A stretch of 64,000 nucleotides of DNA, from NCBI GenBank assembly GCA_004794655.1, contig SMMW01000025.1, positions 5,367,001-5,431,000 of the forward strand, given 5' to 3'. A program made the position numbers and the translations under genes. The notes beneath the pieces were generated by a model, which had not been told where the DNA came from, searched no databases, and saw only the letters and a program-made list of their open reading frames with translations. Positions 10,984-21,894 of this stretch are shown in pieces. Source of the stretch: Marisa cornuarietis (lineage: Eukaryota > Mollusca > Gastropoda > Architaenioglossa > Ampullariidae). How positions within the stretch are numbered: position 1 is the stretch's first letter; every line of letters begins with the position of its first letter.

Positions 10984-11319
10984 ATGGACGATGCCGTCTG
11001 TCGTCGCTTCTCTGACTACATTGACGCCCTCCACCACTGGCTGTTTGTGCGTCATCTGAATGCAGATGACTGCGCGCCGTCGTCAGCAATGAATTCTGCT
11101 ATCGTTGCGCCTGGGAAGTTTGCGGTGCATCTCACCCGCAGGGGGGTGGCGGGAGGGGATGATGCTGGAGAGGCGAGATATAAACGTTTCTACACATGGC
11201 CAGATCGGTCAGGTCAAACTCGGTGTTGCCATGAAGATCAAATCTTTGCCCAATACCTTGTCATTGCGGCAGTTTTACATAAAAACACACGTAAAGCGAG
11301 ATTTTCAGCGGTTTTTTAA
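10984..11319 (+). CDS. Candidate 111-residue protein, unknown
   Basis: The frame opens at an ATG in strong translation context (A at -3, G at +4) in the CpG-rich patch and runs 112 codons to TAA. The first half prefers G or C at third positions (MDDAVCRRFSDYIDALHHWL) and the second half does not, so coding may stop partway at an unseen donor. No domain, signal peptide or membrane segment is recognised. Antisense frames overlap it, which weakens the case. The Z-DNA-type tract and palindrome upstream fit a promoter but do not prove one. Chance is a real alternative. Confidence 0.22.
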   Translation: MDDAVCRRFSDYIDALHHWLFVRHLNADDCAPSSAMNSAIVAPGKFAVHLTRRGVAGGDDAGEARYKRFYTWPDRSGQTRCCHEDQIFAQYLVIAAVLHKNTRKARFSAVF

Positions 11320-11804
11320 GTGTACAAATTAAGAGGCTAGCTGTGCTTACATGTTTTCTTTCAACAACTATAATCGTTTATAATTTGATTTGGGGATTTT
11401 TGTCTTTCCTAATTTTTTTTTCTTTTTACTTTCGGAGGGTAGCAGAATATGAGTAGAAATGTTTTATATTTGATCTGTATTTTTGTACTCGACGTCCTAA
11501 AACCCACGAATATTAATTATTTATACTACCTTCTGCGCTTCTATTTGCATAACATTCAAAAGGACAACATGGTAGTGTATTTTTATTTTCTGTTCATTTT
11601 TCGGTTTGAAGGTTCTAGAGAAAAAAAGTTTGTCTAATGAAATCGTAATTTTTTAGTGATGTTTACAGACAGGATTATGATTACAAGCATGTTTGAAGAA
11701 ATAATATTTAAGGGTTAAATACCTTAAATTTCCCTCACATTTGTCATTTCGCACTCTGCAAACAGTTCATGGCACTGAGCTAGTCCCAATCGCTATGAGA
11801 AATC
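11320..11804. other. AT-rich spacer, no gene recognised
   Basis: Strongly AT-rich, with a 62-codon hydrophobic frame (11449-11637) that is a by-product of composition. Confidence 0.55.
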
Positions 11805-12240
11805 TGTTTCTATGGTATGGTACGCACTTCAATATGGTATGATAGGCCCTTCACTGTGGTAAGTTCATTATGGAAGGGCATGCCATTCTGTAGGGTATGG
11901 TAAGCCTTTTACTATAAGTCTTTCACTATAGTATGGTATGCCCTTCAGTATGATGTGGAAAGATCTTAACTATGGAGAGTCGGTATGGTATGCCTTTTAC
12001 TACGTTAAGTCCTTCCCTATGGTAAGGTAAATCTGTCAATATAGTAGGCCTTTCAGAATGGTATGGTAAACCTTTCATTATGGGATGGCAAGCCCACCTC
12101 TATGGTAAACCTTTCACTATGATATGGTACGCCTTTCATTGTAGTATGGTATGCTCTTCACCACGGTAAGCCTTTCTTTATGGTATGATAAGTCTTTCAC
12201 TGCGGTAAGCTGTTCACTATGGTAAGCCTTTTAAGCCAAT
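11805..12240. repeat. Degenerate TATGGTAAGCCTTTCAC-type tandem repeat
   Basis: About twenty loosely conserved units of 18-22 bp (TATGGTATG and CCTTTCAC phrases) in direct orientation, with longer 38-40-bp periodicity in places. It is an old minisatellite. Confidence 0.85.
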
Positions 12241-12604
12241 GGCCCAGGTGCCATGTGAACAGAGAATTTATGCTGGGGACATGGCTGGGCTTGTAGGTTA
12301 AACAACATGATCCAAGATGCGTGGCGTCTGATTCGCCGTTTGTAGCATTGAATGGATTCACTGAGACGGTGGCTGTACAGGGCTCAAAGGATAAGTTGAA
12401 GGAAAATAACCACTTGATACACACGCCTAACGTCAAGTAGCGCGTGACGGGATTTAGTCATGGTTACATGGGGGACTCGCATCGTTGTTTCCACACATCA
12501 AGTGTCCGTCAAGCCCGCTCACTCTCTGACATGTATGGACACATTAATGTAGGGAAAGGGGACGCAAACGTCCATGCAGCCCTGTCCAAAAATCACTGCG
12601 CACC
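12241..12604. other. No gene recognised
   Basis: A 79-codon minus frame (12197-12436) and a 70-codon plus frame (12444-12656) have no domain. Confidence 0.5.
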
Positions 12605-12850
12605 CTGGCAGGGCGCCTCCACTTCATCGTGGGGTACCTTAGTTTCACAAATATAGGATCCCATTCAGCCTTCATCTACGTTAGTCTCACAAATATGAGA
12701 TCGCACTCAGTTTTCACCTACGTTGGTGTCATAAATAATGGATCCCAATCAGTCTTCACTTACGTTGTCACAAATATAGGATCCCATTCATACCTCACCC
12801 ACGTTATTATTGTCCCAGATATAGGATCCCATTCAGCCTTCGCCTATTCA
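12605..12850. repeat. 42-bp minisatellite, about 5 copies
   Basis: A unit beginning CACAAATATAGGATCCCATT and continuing CAGCCTTCATCTACGTTAGT repeats with 10-20 percent divergence. Because 42 is a multiple of three, a repeat peptide frame (GSHSAF.YVSLTN) stays open for 90 codons. There is no sign that it is a gene. Confidence 0.9.
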
Positions 12851-13394
12851 GCTAAGCGCCCTGCATTCTTCTCACCTCCGTCTCGCTCCACAGTCGACTA
12901 GCTTCGCGCCACCACCACCCGCCTTTTTTTCTCTTTGTACCTAGCCCTCCGCTCTAGCAAACTACTTTTGGCGCTTGGGTACCTCCACCCCGCCCTAGAA
13001 TTCCACTTCACATTTAGTTCCAGGCTGATAATCTCGTGACCTGTGTCCTCGAGTCGTTTTAGTAATCGCGTGGACTGCGGACATTATAAACATTGTTCAC
13101 ATTCCGCCTGTCAGGCCTTGGGAAGAGACCTGCATGCCTCTTTAACCCAAATAATTACATTCGTTGTGTGGCCTTTGACAAACTAGTTTAAGTGTTTCTT
13201 TGTGAAGACAACACAGTGTGGCTGACGTCTGCAGATTTGCAGTACTTGGTTTGTAGTGTAGAAATTGTTTAATGAGTTCTTAATTACAGTCCGGCCTGGA
13301 GATTTGCTTCTCCATTTGCGTTGGCACTTACCCCTTGTCGTCTTGTGTGTTATTGTGTTCGTCCTCTCAATCCATATTCTCGATGGAAAACAAT
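12851..13394. other. No gene recognised
   Basis: No repeats or domains. The frames that enter the following element are part of that element. Confidence 0.5.
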
Positions 13395-13659
13395 CAGCGC
13401 TGGTTGCACAACATGTTTCTAACCTTGAAAACTGTTCTAAAGAAGCAAAATCTCTTCTCTGCCATTTAGATGCATTGCACAAGAACAAACAAAAAATTGT
13501 GCTGACAGGACTGAAAGTCAGACTTAACTTTATCTTACTTAAAGCAGTTTTAGTTTTAAAAATTCTAAAATTGTGGTGTGCACTTTAAACTGATTATCTA
13601 AATAGATTTAAGGCCTAAAAGTGTTTAAAATTAAAAATGTGTTGTGCAACTGGCCCCAC
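13395..13659 (+). mobile_element. Inverted-repeat DNA element (MITE), copy 1
   Basis: The left end CAGCGCTGGTTGCACAAC and right end GTTGTGCAACTGGCCCC are imperfect terminal inverted repeats of about 30 bp. The whole 265 bases match, in reverse orientation, the element at 54117-54386, including internal phrases such as AAGCAAAATCTCTTCTCTGC and TTTAAGGCCTAAAAGTGTTT. It is non-coding; a 107-codon frame through it is incidental. Such elements are moved in trans by a transposase from a larger relative. The 8-base flanks do not match, so no target duplication is evident. Superfamily is not assigned; CAGGGG ends would fit hAT-like elements. Confidence 0.85.
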
Positions 13660-13988
13660 CATCTGACTTACAGTATACGGTAAAAGTGTTTCTCACACCA
13701 GATTGTTCGTACATAATTCACAACATGCGCGTCGTTGCCACCCAAACGCGTGTGAAAAGTAAATGCGTGAAACGAAATACTGATACAGCAGCCCTTGAGG
13801 TCTGTCGCTACTATGCGGCAATGGAAGGTGGCCTCAAGCCATGTGCACAGGCTTCGCTCTTTCTCTCCTTTACTCGTCCTGTACTCTTTACTCCTATGAA
13901 CAAAGCAATTCGCACGCTCACCCACATATTCACCCACCCACACGCCCACCCACACAGAAGGAGAGAGCTTGCTAAAACAAGAACCAAG

Positions 13989-14026
<38 letters not shown>
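13989..14026. repeat. (CA)n microsatellite, about 19 units
   Basis: A pure CA run, preceded by CCCACCCACACG-type repeats and followed by a G10 run at 14070-14079. Frames crossing it are artefacts. Confidence 0.96.
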
Positions 14027-14027
<1 letters not shown>

Positions 14028-14079
14028 GTAAGAAACAGAGACGCGAAAATAAAGAGGTAGTGAGCAAGTGGGGGGGGGG

Positions 14080-14825
14080 GAACTTTCATGTAAAATTCGT
14101 TAACAAATGACAAAAGAAAAGAAAGTAAGTCACAAAACGCTCCTGGTTCTTATCGACGTCTCAGACAAAAACGTGGCAGACGTCGGCTGATTGGCGTGGA
14201 GCTAAGAAGTCAGTCAAGACCCAAGTGCAACACTGACGCCGGTTATCTGACGTTCCTAACACCTTTGCAATGACGTTGTCAGGTTTTCTGTCCTGCAGAG
14301 CGCTGTCAGGTGACAACGGGACCTTTTCTGTTGCTCTGAAGTACAGTTTGAGTCTAGTGTGACCAGGCGGCGACAGACTGGGGGGAAGGAGTGTAACAGC
14401 TGCATGAGAACAGTGCCTCAGTTAAAGACGAACTAGCTAGAGACTTCAGCCTTGATACCCAGACACAAACTGAAACCATTAAAATTTTTAGTTATACTTG
14501 AACCTACTTTCAGTGATCATATAATATTAGTAGAAATATTAAACGGCATATTTATTCAGTTTCCTGCGTGTTTGCCATTGCAATTAAGATTACTCACAAG
14601 TATGAAGATGCAGTCTCATGAACTAAGAGCATTGCAAGTAAGAGGAACACAAAACTACTTCACAAAAATCTGGATGAATACCCCCTTTTGGTCTGGAGAT
14701 ACTTCCCCACCACCCTTACAAACATCACTGCACGTGAGGTCAATATCAGGACGTCACGTTTGTACATAGCTACGTCCAACGGTCCCAGCTTCTCCGGTGG
14801 CCGAGTCCTTCACAACGTAAACCTA
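14080..14825. other. No gene recognised
   Basis: A 105-codon plus frame (14452-14769) has no domain, and no splice or promoter context was seen. Confidence 0.5.
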
Positions 14826-14827
14826 TT

Positions 14828-14968
14828 AATGTGAGTGTGAGAGAGAGAGTGAGGACGTGCGTGTGTGTGAGAGAGAGTGTGTGTATGCATGTGTATGTGT
14901 GTGAGAGAGTGTGTTTTTGTGTATGTGGTGTCTATGTTTGCAATGCGTGTGTGTGTTCGCGCATGTGT

Positions 14969-15024
<56 letters not shown>
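14828..15024. repeat. Interrupted GT/GA microsatellite with a pure (GT)n core
   Basis: GAGAGA and GTGTGT blocks with interruptions lead to about 26 uninterrupted GT units at the right. Confidence 0.95.
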
Positions 15025-15026
<2 letters not shown>

Positions 15027-15487
15027 GTAAGCGACAGAAAAAAAGCAATCTTTTGAGTTTGAATGAAGAGAGAAAGGTTATCATTAAAATTGCCCAAGCA
15101 TCAAGTAGCTCGTACAAAGCAATATCAAACTCGGACAGCAAACATTAAGCAGTAAACAGGCAAGGAAGTATTCTGAAAATAAAATAATCATCCATCTGCC
15201 AGAAATGAAGCTTTCAAACGTCACCTGTGTGGTTAGAAAAAAATAGGGTATGAAAAATCTGGGGGCTTGATGCATGGTATGTGACAGCTACACTTGTAGG
15301 GGTCGCAAGGGCAAAGTGAATGACCGGCAGAGGGAGGAATGTGGTGACAAGACTCACCGCCACACAGGTGGGCAGTCCCCACAGGCGCACAAGGCCCTGA
15401 ACTCGCTTACATGCATGTGCAACACTTTGGACGATGCCCGTGCAAGTTTGTGAGCTCATCTCTGTGTAATACTTACACCTATGCAAT
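15025..15487. other. No gene recognised
   Basis: Short AT-rich spacer between two microsatellites; the 145-codon minus frame crossing it runs through repeat and has no domain. Confidence 0.5.
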
Positions 15488-15488
15488 C

Positions 15489-15539
<51 letters not shown>
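15489..15539. repeat. (TG)n(AG)n compound microsatellite
   Basis: About ten TG units pass directly into about 15 AG units. Confidence 0.95.
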
Positions 15540-17030
15540 CTGTATACGCGCGTGCTTGCTGGATCCTTGTGAGTGTTGGAAAAGACTCGAGTGATAAGTG
15601 ATATTTAGCTAAAACATTAAAATATTTGTAAGTATTCATATTTCTGTGCAAAGTATTCTTATTTATGTGTATTTCTATATAAAGTGCAAAGTATTCCTAT
15701 TTTTGTGTTTAAAAAGTATTGCCACGAGCCCTTGTGTCCTGAGTCTGACTGGTTAGGTGACCTGAGGTCTCACGCCTCGCTGTCATCGTCATCAGTGAAC
15801 AGAGATCTTCTGTCGCTCTTCCCTTTCTTAGTGCATGTCATGTGACATAAAGTGTAATGATTCCTCTCACAGTGACAGTGTACATTGTACATGTGAACAG
15901 GTACATTATATACCCGTATTTTATAGTATGTGTGCAGCGTGCACTGACATGTACACTGTGGGGTTACATGACACTGTGTGACCTCCCATCCCTGTCACCT
16001 GTCACTGTCATGCGTCTGCGTTTTTCTCCAAGTGCTTGCGTTTGCATAAAGCTGCTCTTTGTCTATTTATTTCTCTGACACCTACTTTCTGCAAAATCTC
16101 TCTTGCTCTCTTCCAAGGCCTACTCTGAAAAATTAAAGTCACGTTTCTCCGTCGAAAATTAATAGAGATGAGAAAAATTCGCCCTTTAACTTAAGGAAAC
16201 CATTGACAGTGGGGTTTCATGATAAGTTATACCTCCTGAAGATGCAGTGCAATAGGTCGTAAAGGGTGACTAAAGATTGTGACACGGCACATTCTTGTGC
16301 TGCGTAGGATGTGACACCCACTCATACTTTCAAACGGCGGCCATTAATTATATGTGTAACGGCGCAGGACAGAGTGTTAATGATAACAGCCCCAGTTATT
16401 TCATTCTCCAGAAACAAGTTTCCCATTCAACCATGCATCCTTTAATAAGGCTGTACGTTTGCAATCTTTAAGTACTGCTTATCATAATGTGGGCTGATCA
16501 TACTCTTCCTACCATGCTCATGGACATTGTCATGAAAGTGCAAAGATCATCATCAGCAACACCCGGCCCGTTTGTTCTGTAGCGGCAGGGTGGTTGATGG
16601 CGATGAACTTGATAAAGCAGAGCACGGTTTCCGCACTTGAAACTGCAAATACCAGAACGTGTATGTGTGCGTCGGTTAAAAGGCTGTGGAAATTATTAAG
16701 CATCATCAGGGCTATCTCCCCCAGCAGCCAGCCATTTTGATGATTTGATCGTTGCACGCCAAAGACAAACAGAAAAAGTCGTGGAACTGACCTGACCTCT
16801 CGTAAAGAATCAGAATGAGGCAAGTAACAAGAAAAAGGTCAGATGTCCGGGAAGTGGACTATCATGTCCGCCGATGACATTCACAGCTATCTGCTTGATG
16901 ACTGTCGACGAGGCCTGTCAACTGACGGCCTCAGCGGGGTGGATTAAATTGTTTCACGAAAAAAGGTTACGGGGATGGGGTGGAATACTCCACTGCATAA
17001 CCTCATCACCCGCATCCCCTACCCTGTTCT
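15540..17030. other. No gene recognised
   Basis: Loose direct repeats of GTGCAAAGTATTCYTATTT (15640-15720) and CACTGTGACATGTACA-like phrases (15850-16010) are visible. A 97-codon minus frame (16530-16823) has no domain. Confidence 0.5.
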
Positions 17031-17395
17031 AAATCCTGCTGATTACGGCCTCTATCTGATTACTGTTTGCACAGCTTACTGTTTACTATTTGCACAGTTC
17101 GTTGATACTGTCTGCACAGTTTTGCTGATACCGGTCAGCACTGTTTGCTGATTACTGTCTGTGAAGTTTGATGATAATTGGTCTTTGCTTATTTCCCTCT
17201 GCAGTCATAGATGGTTACGGTCTGTCATTTGTTCAATCATTAACGAAAATTAGCTGATTCTGCTAAAGTCGGTCTGCAGTATTAGCTGATTCCGGTATGT
17301 ACTTTTGCTAATTACACCGCTATACATGCTATATTGTGAGTTTGCAATTATCAGTCTGCAGTATTAGGTGATTACAGTCGACACTGCTTGATCCA
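17031..17395. repeat. Degenerate 28-32-bp tandem repeat (GCTGATTACTGTCTGCACAG type)
   Basis: About ten divergent copies in direct orientation with variable spacing. The array decays towards its right end. Confidence 0.75.
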
Positions 17396-17875
17396 CTTAG
17401 CTTCAGAGGTGGCAGGTAGGGCCACAAGAATGAAGAAGGGCACTTGTTCCTGCCTCGATATCTGTTGATAATTATCTTGTGAGTTTTTTATGCTGCTGAT
17501 TATGACGATGAAGTATGGTGTCGCAGTGTGTGTGTGTGTGTGTGTGTTTTCAGCAGGGAGCACGGCGGCGTCTTGTAGCGGCATGTTGTTTAGCGCCATG
17601 TCTGTCTGATATCCTCGATCTAACACACGTGCAGGTTGGTGAGGAAGCTGCGAAAACAGCGATGACTTTGCAGATGACAGGAAACAGCCAGCAAGTGAGC
17701 ACATCCGCTTCTGATGTCGGAGACGAGAGACATACTCCCTGTACCCTGGGTATCCCGGTGCCTATTTTCAACTGCGGATGTGCTATAGGTCCGATACTTT
17801 AAGAGGGGAAGAATGTGTTAATGGGTTTTGGGGTCTGAGCTCTACAGAAGTGTTCTCTATACTTCTCTCTTTGTG
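17396..17875. other. No gene recognised; short GT tract
   Basis: A (GT)11 run lies at 17526-17548. Frames of 60-110 codons on both strands have no domain. Confidence 0.5.

Positions 17876-17949
<74 letters not shown>
17876..17949. repeat. (ACAG)n microsatellite, about 18 units
   Basis: A pure tetranucleotide run. Asp-Arg-Gln-Thr and Cys-Leu-Ser-Val repeat frames through it are artefacts. Confidence 0.98.
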
Positions 17950-20190
17950 AGTGCTTTGTTTGCATATTTTCCTTTTAGACTTATTACACGTAGTGTTGTC
18001 AATCTCGATTCAGTTGTATTGAGATCAAGGGCACATGTTTCCTAAGCCATTTTATGGCGTTCAGTGTTGCGACATCCTCAAGTTGAGTCACTCTATTTGC
18101 ATTAACCCTTAAGCTGACAGTCGGCAGGTCGCTGCAATAACACTGCGTGTAGGAGAAGGCGTGCAGGTTAATGGGTTTGTCTCAAAGTCCACCGCCAGGT
18201 GAAACCTAAGCCAGATGACAGCTTCACACATTATCATATCATAAGCCAGATGTCAATAGTGGCGAGGCGCAGCCCAACCGCTTCACGCGTGACTGATTTT
18301 AAAGAAACAGCAAGTCTTTGCTAAATTCATCGCATTCAACAGACAAGGTAAAAGTCAAAGCGCTATACCTGACCAACAACCATCTCTTCTAGTCCTCACC
18401 CTCATCGTTTGAAAGTCGCATTGTTCAGCGTCTAGGCTGGGTCTCAAGACGAGAACACAAGGAGGGGGAAGGCAAAGATACAGCGAGTGTGAAGCTCGCC
18501 TGCTGTAGAAAGCTGACACTCAAACATAACGACTATCTGTTGGGAGAACAGTCAGCAGTGGCAAGTCCCAGTGCAAAGGAAAACTGTACCAACAGCCTAT
18601 AACTGCTCATTGAGCAGTCCTCAGACACTGTAAGCACCAGTGTTACCTCGGTGGTACTCAGTCATTGCTAGAATAAAGTGTGCAATTGTGCCCGTGGGCT
18701 TGACTTTATGCAACAGACTATGCGATGATTCTTGTAGTTGTATCTCTGCATCCTTTTGTTTTTCTCCTCTTCCTCTTCAGTTTTTTTTTTCTTTCTTTTT
18801 TTGTCTGCTTGCTGGTTGGTTTCCTGGCAGCTTATTGCGGCAGTATTGCTGAGAGAATGTTTTAATTGTTAACGTCAAGCTCTGGGGGAATGATAAGCCC
18901 AAGAAGCAAGGGAACGATTATGTGGGCTTCCAAACCGAATAAAACAAACTCAGCGCTTGAGCTTGGCTGTGCAACCACCCTGTGAGTTGGCCATGTGGCA
19001 TCCCTGTCCCTCGTACGTGTAACCTGTAATCCACAGTCTGTGTATAGTGAGTGCTCCCTCTGCACTATGTTTGATGTTCTTTTACGCTTTATATGGTCTT
19101 CAGTGGGTCATTATAGCTAAAAAAAAATTCCCTTGGAAATTTATTATATGGCTGATTCAGTTGCAAGAAAACCCGATGAAACAGGACTGAATGAATTTAT
19201 TGAGAACGTGAAAACTCTGACCATTTCTTTCACAACCGAATCTACTTTTTTTTCATCTGGCATGGTGATGTCCTTGCTGACACTGAAAAAGTTCATGAAG
19301 CATTGTTCCCGCTGCCCAGACCTAACTTGCGGATGTTCTAGAACCGGTAGAGGGAGGGTGGCTGAGGCTTTCCGTTTAACGTTGCATAAGGATGAGGAGA
19401 AGCAGCAGTGCACCCTTGCACATGGCGAAACAGGAAATGCGGTGCATGATGGGAACTGCAGTTAGGAACACGTGACTCGGGCAACTCTAGCATGCATGCC
19501 GAGCCCACGTGATCCGCACGTCCCATATCGCGAACGTATAGATGCGTTGGCAACTGGCTGATGGCAAAATCCTTGTTTTTATGTTTCCTACCACCTGGTC
19601 CAAATTGTTAGCGCTATTTTCTAAATTTCAAGAACTTGAAGCAACATGACATATGAGATGCAAGATGCGAAGAATGAAATCAGTCGTCTACTATTTTTTT
19701 TTTATATATATAACGGGATACTGCAAAGTACATCGCAGAAAGGACTGCTGCAAGTGTCACAAGAAATGGTCGCTACAAGTGTCTCAAGGAGCGACTGCTA
19801 GAGTCACATTCTCAAATTCCATGAAATGTTTCAGTCCTTTCTGAATAAAATGTATCACTTTATACCATCTATAAATGTCTAAATAAGACTTATAGCAAAA
19901 GTCTAAACTGAAGATTGTTGTGGAAACTCTGGCTGTTGATGAAAATTGATTGCGCATGTTGTATTGCGTTGTTCTCTAAAGCGCGTGCCTAGGCGTACTA
20001 TTGTGCTCCTACGTGCGTACGTATGTATATGTGAGTGTCTGAGATGTCATTGGTGTGCATGACAGCATGTGTGCTATCACACTAGCACTGATATGGTGAT
20101 GATCAAATGAGTGTGATTAAATGTGACAGTGCTGCCGGAATAAGAAAACGAGCGCTGCTCCTCCAATCTGAGTGGATTCGCGATTTAGGC
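17950..20190. other. No gene recognised
   Basis: The longest frame, 110 codons plus (19133-19465), has a mixed composition with several Cys near its end (HCSRCPDLTCGC), but no family is recognised and the antisense strand is open too. T-rich stretches lie near 18780 and 19690. Confidence 0.45.
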
Positions 20191-20191
20191 C

Positions 20192-20580
20192 GCAAGTTGT
20201 GGCTGCGCAGCTAGGACATGGCGACCTTTGTGTCGTGAATGGACGGAAAAGATTTCCTGTGTACCGGCTCTTTCTTCCATTGACTGGGAGTGTGCGGGGT
20301 AGGCGCTGAATGGCTTCACCTGCGAGCGGGTTAATGAGGCATAATGATGCCGCGCCGCGTCCTCGCGGGTTTCCGACAGGCGGGTGGTACACCCCGAGAG
20401 AGTTTGCAAGGCGGGTGCTACACCCGAGAGTTTGCAGGGCAGGTGCTATACCCCGAGAATCTGCTGGCTTAGGAGGAAAGCAGATGTGGCAAGACGTACC
20501 TGTCCGAGAGAGGCAGCCGGCTGGTCGTGCAGTCCTCTGTAGTGACCCACTCCGCGTGGTGAAAGCCTGAAGCCCAAGGT
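20192..20580. repeat. GC-rich block with three imperfect copies of about 30 bp
   Basis: Within a GC-rich block ending exactly at the next element, the phrase GGCGGGTGCTACACCCGAGA plus GTTTGCA occurs three times (20378-20464). A 171-codon minus frame spans the block but shows no domain. It may be an internal piece of an unrecognised transposon. Confidence 0.55.
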
Positions 20581-20581
20581 T

Positions 20582-21894
20582 CAGGGGCCAGTTGTAAATA
20601 CCGTTTCTAAAATTTACAACTTTTCTGAACAAGCAAATTTAAAAATAATTCCTTATAATAAGGATTAATAATATTATATTAAGATCCTTAATTCATTTAG
20701 ATGCGCTTCATGAGCGTTTTAGCAACGGTTTCCTTTTCAGCTACAACAGTTTTAACTGTGATGACCGTCGTTGTCATAGCCAGCTCCTGGGAAGACGTTG
20801 TCGTGTTACGAAGTAAACAAAAGACCCTAAAGATGAAATGAAACAGTAAGTTTTTTTTTCAGCGATTTGGACTTCAAGAAACTGATATCACCGGTATTAT
20901 TGATCGAAGTGATCGCAGTGACTGCTGACCACAGCACAGGGCTGGCCCTTCATTAACAAAAATTGGACTTGGATACGCTTTGAATGTTCATCGATCAGTA
21001 GTCTTGTATTAAAATTTGAAAACTACATTTTACCGCAGAATGTACTCGTGTGTATTACCAATGTATCTGCGGAAGAGAATTTCTAATGTCTAGTAATCTT
21101 AGTTTAGTGGTGAGCTCTAGGTAGAGGTCGACTTGGCCTGGCAGATCGCGTGGTGACCTGTTAACGCTCTTCTGCTGTCATATCCCTCAGTACTCATTGT
21201 GCTCACCACACTGGCCATGTTCAAATCTTTCTGTACTCATTGTGCTCACCACACTGCCCGTGTTCACATCCATCAGTACTCATTGTGCTCACAACACTGC
21301 CCATGTTCATATTTGTCAGTACTCATTGTGCTCACCACACTGCCCGTGTTCATATCTTTCTGTACTCATTGTGCTCACCACACTGCCCATGTTCACATCC
21401 ATCAGTTCTCATTGTGCTCACCACACTGCCCATGTTCACATCCATCAGCACTCATTGTGCTCACCACACTGCCCATGTTCATATCTTTCAGTACTTATTG
21501 TGCTCGCCACACTGCCCATGTTCACATCCATCAGTACTCATTGTGCTCACCACACTGCCCATGTTCATATCTTTTAGTACTCATTGTGCTCACCACACTG
21601 GCCACGTATGCACCCTTATTTGTTATGCTAATCTTTAATTTGATGAAGCTGTCTTCAATTTAACACTTAATTCGGTAATTCTGATCCAGCTATGTATGAC
21701 AATATTCTATTCACTGTTTTTCCGTGGGAGCTGCCATTTTTACATTAGTATGTGCTAATTAGAGCGAATCCTGATTAAACGGGTTTATCGTATTTAAAAC
21801 GATTTTAGTTAGATGCATTTTATAAAATAGTTTTAGCTGATTTAAGGCCTAGAAATGATTAGAAATGTGTTGCGTACCGTGTAGCTGGCCCCGG
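20582..21894 (+). mobile_element. Inverted-repeat DNA element, enlarged copy 2 carrying a minisatellite
   Basis: The left end (CAGGGGCCAGTTGTAAATAC, then GTTTCTAA, TTTTCTGAACAAGCAAA, CATTTAGATGC) aligns with the left end of the 13.4-kb copy. The right end (GATTTAAGGCCTAGAAATGA to GTAGCTGGCCCC) aligns with its right end over about 55 bases, in the correct orientation. The interior is about 1 kb longer and contains the 43-bp array at 21190-21607. It is either a longer member of the family or a short element with an insertion and tandem expansion. No transposase frame is visible and no target duplication was found. Confidence 0.65.
21190..21607. repeat. 43-bp minisatellite, about 10 copies, within the element
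   Basis: The unit AGTACTCATTGTGCTCACCA followed by CACTGCCCATGTTCACATCC and ATC is well conserved, with CAT/CGT and ACATCCATC/ATATCTTTC variants. Since 43 is one more than a multiple of three, each plus frame cycles through all readings of a stop-free unit. Hence three overlapping long frames (126-154 codons), none of them a gene. Confidence 0.95.

Noticed and set aside
19133..19465. 110-codon frame with a Cys-rich end
   Set aside because: The Cys spacing matches no zinc-finger or knot family I know, the antisense strand is also open, and there is no splice or promoter context.
20117..20632. 171-codon minus frame in a GC-rich block
   Set aside because: It runs across an internal tandem repeat and into the end of a DNA transposon. 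No domain is recognised.
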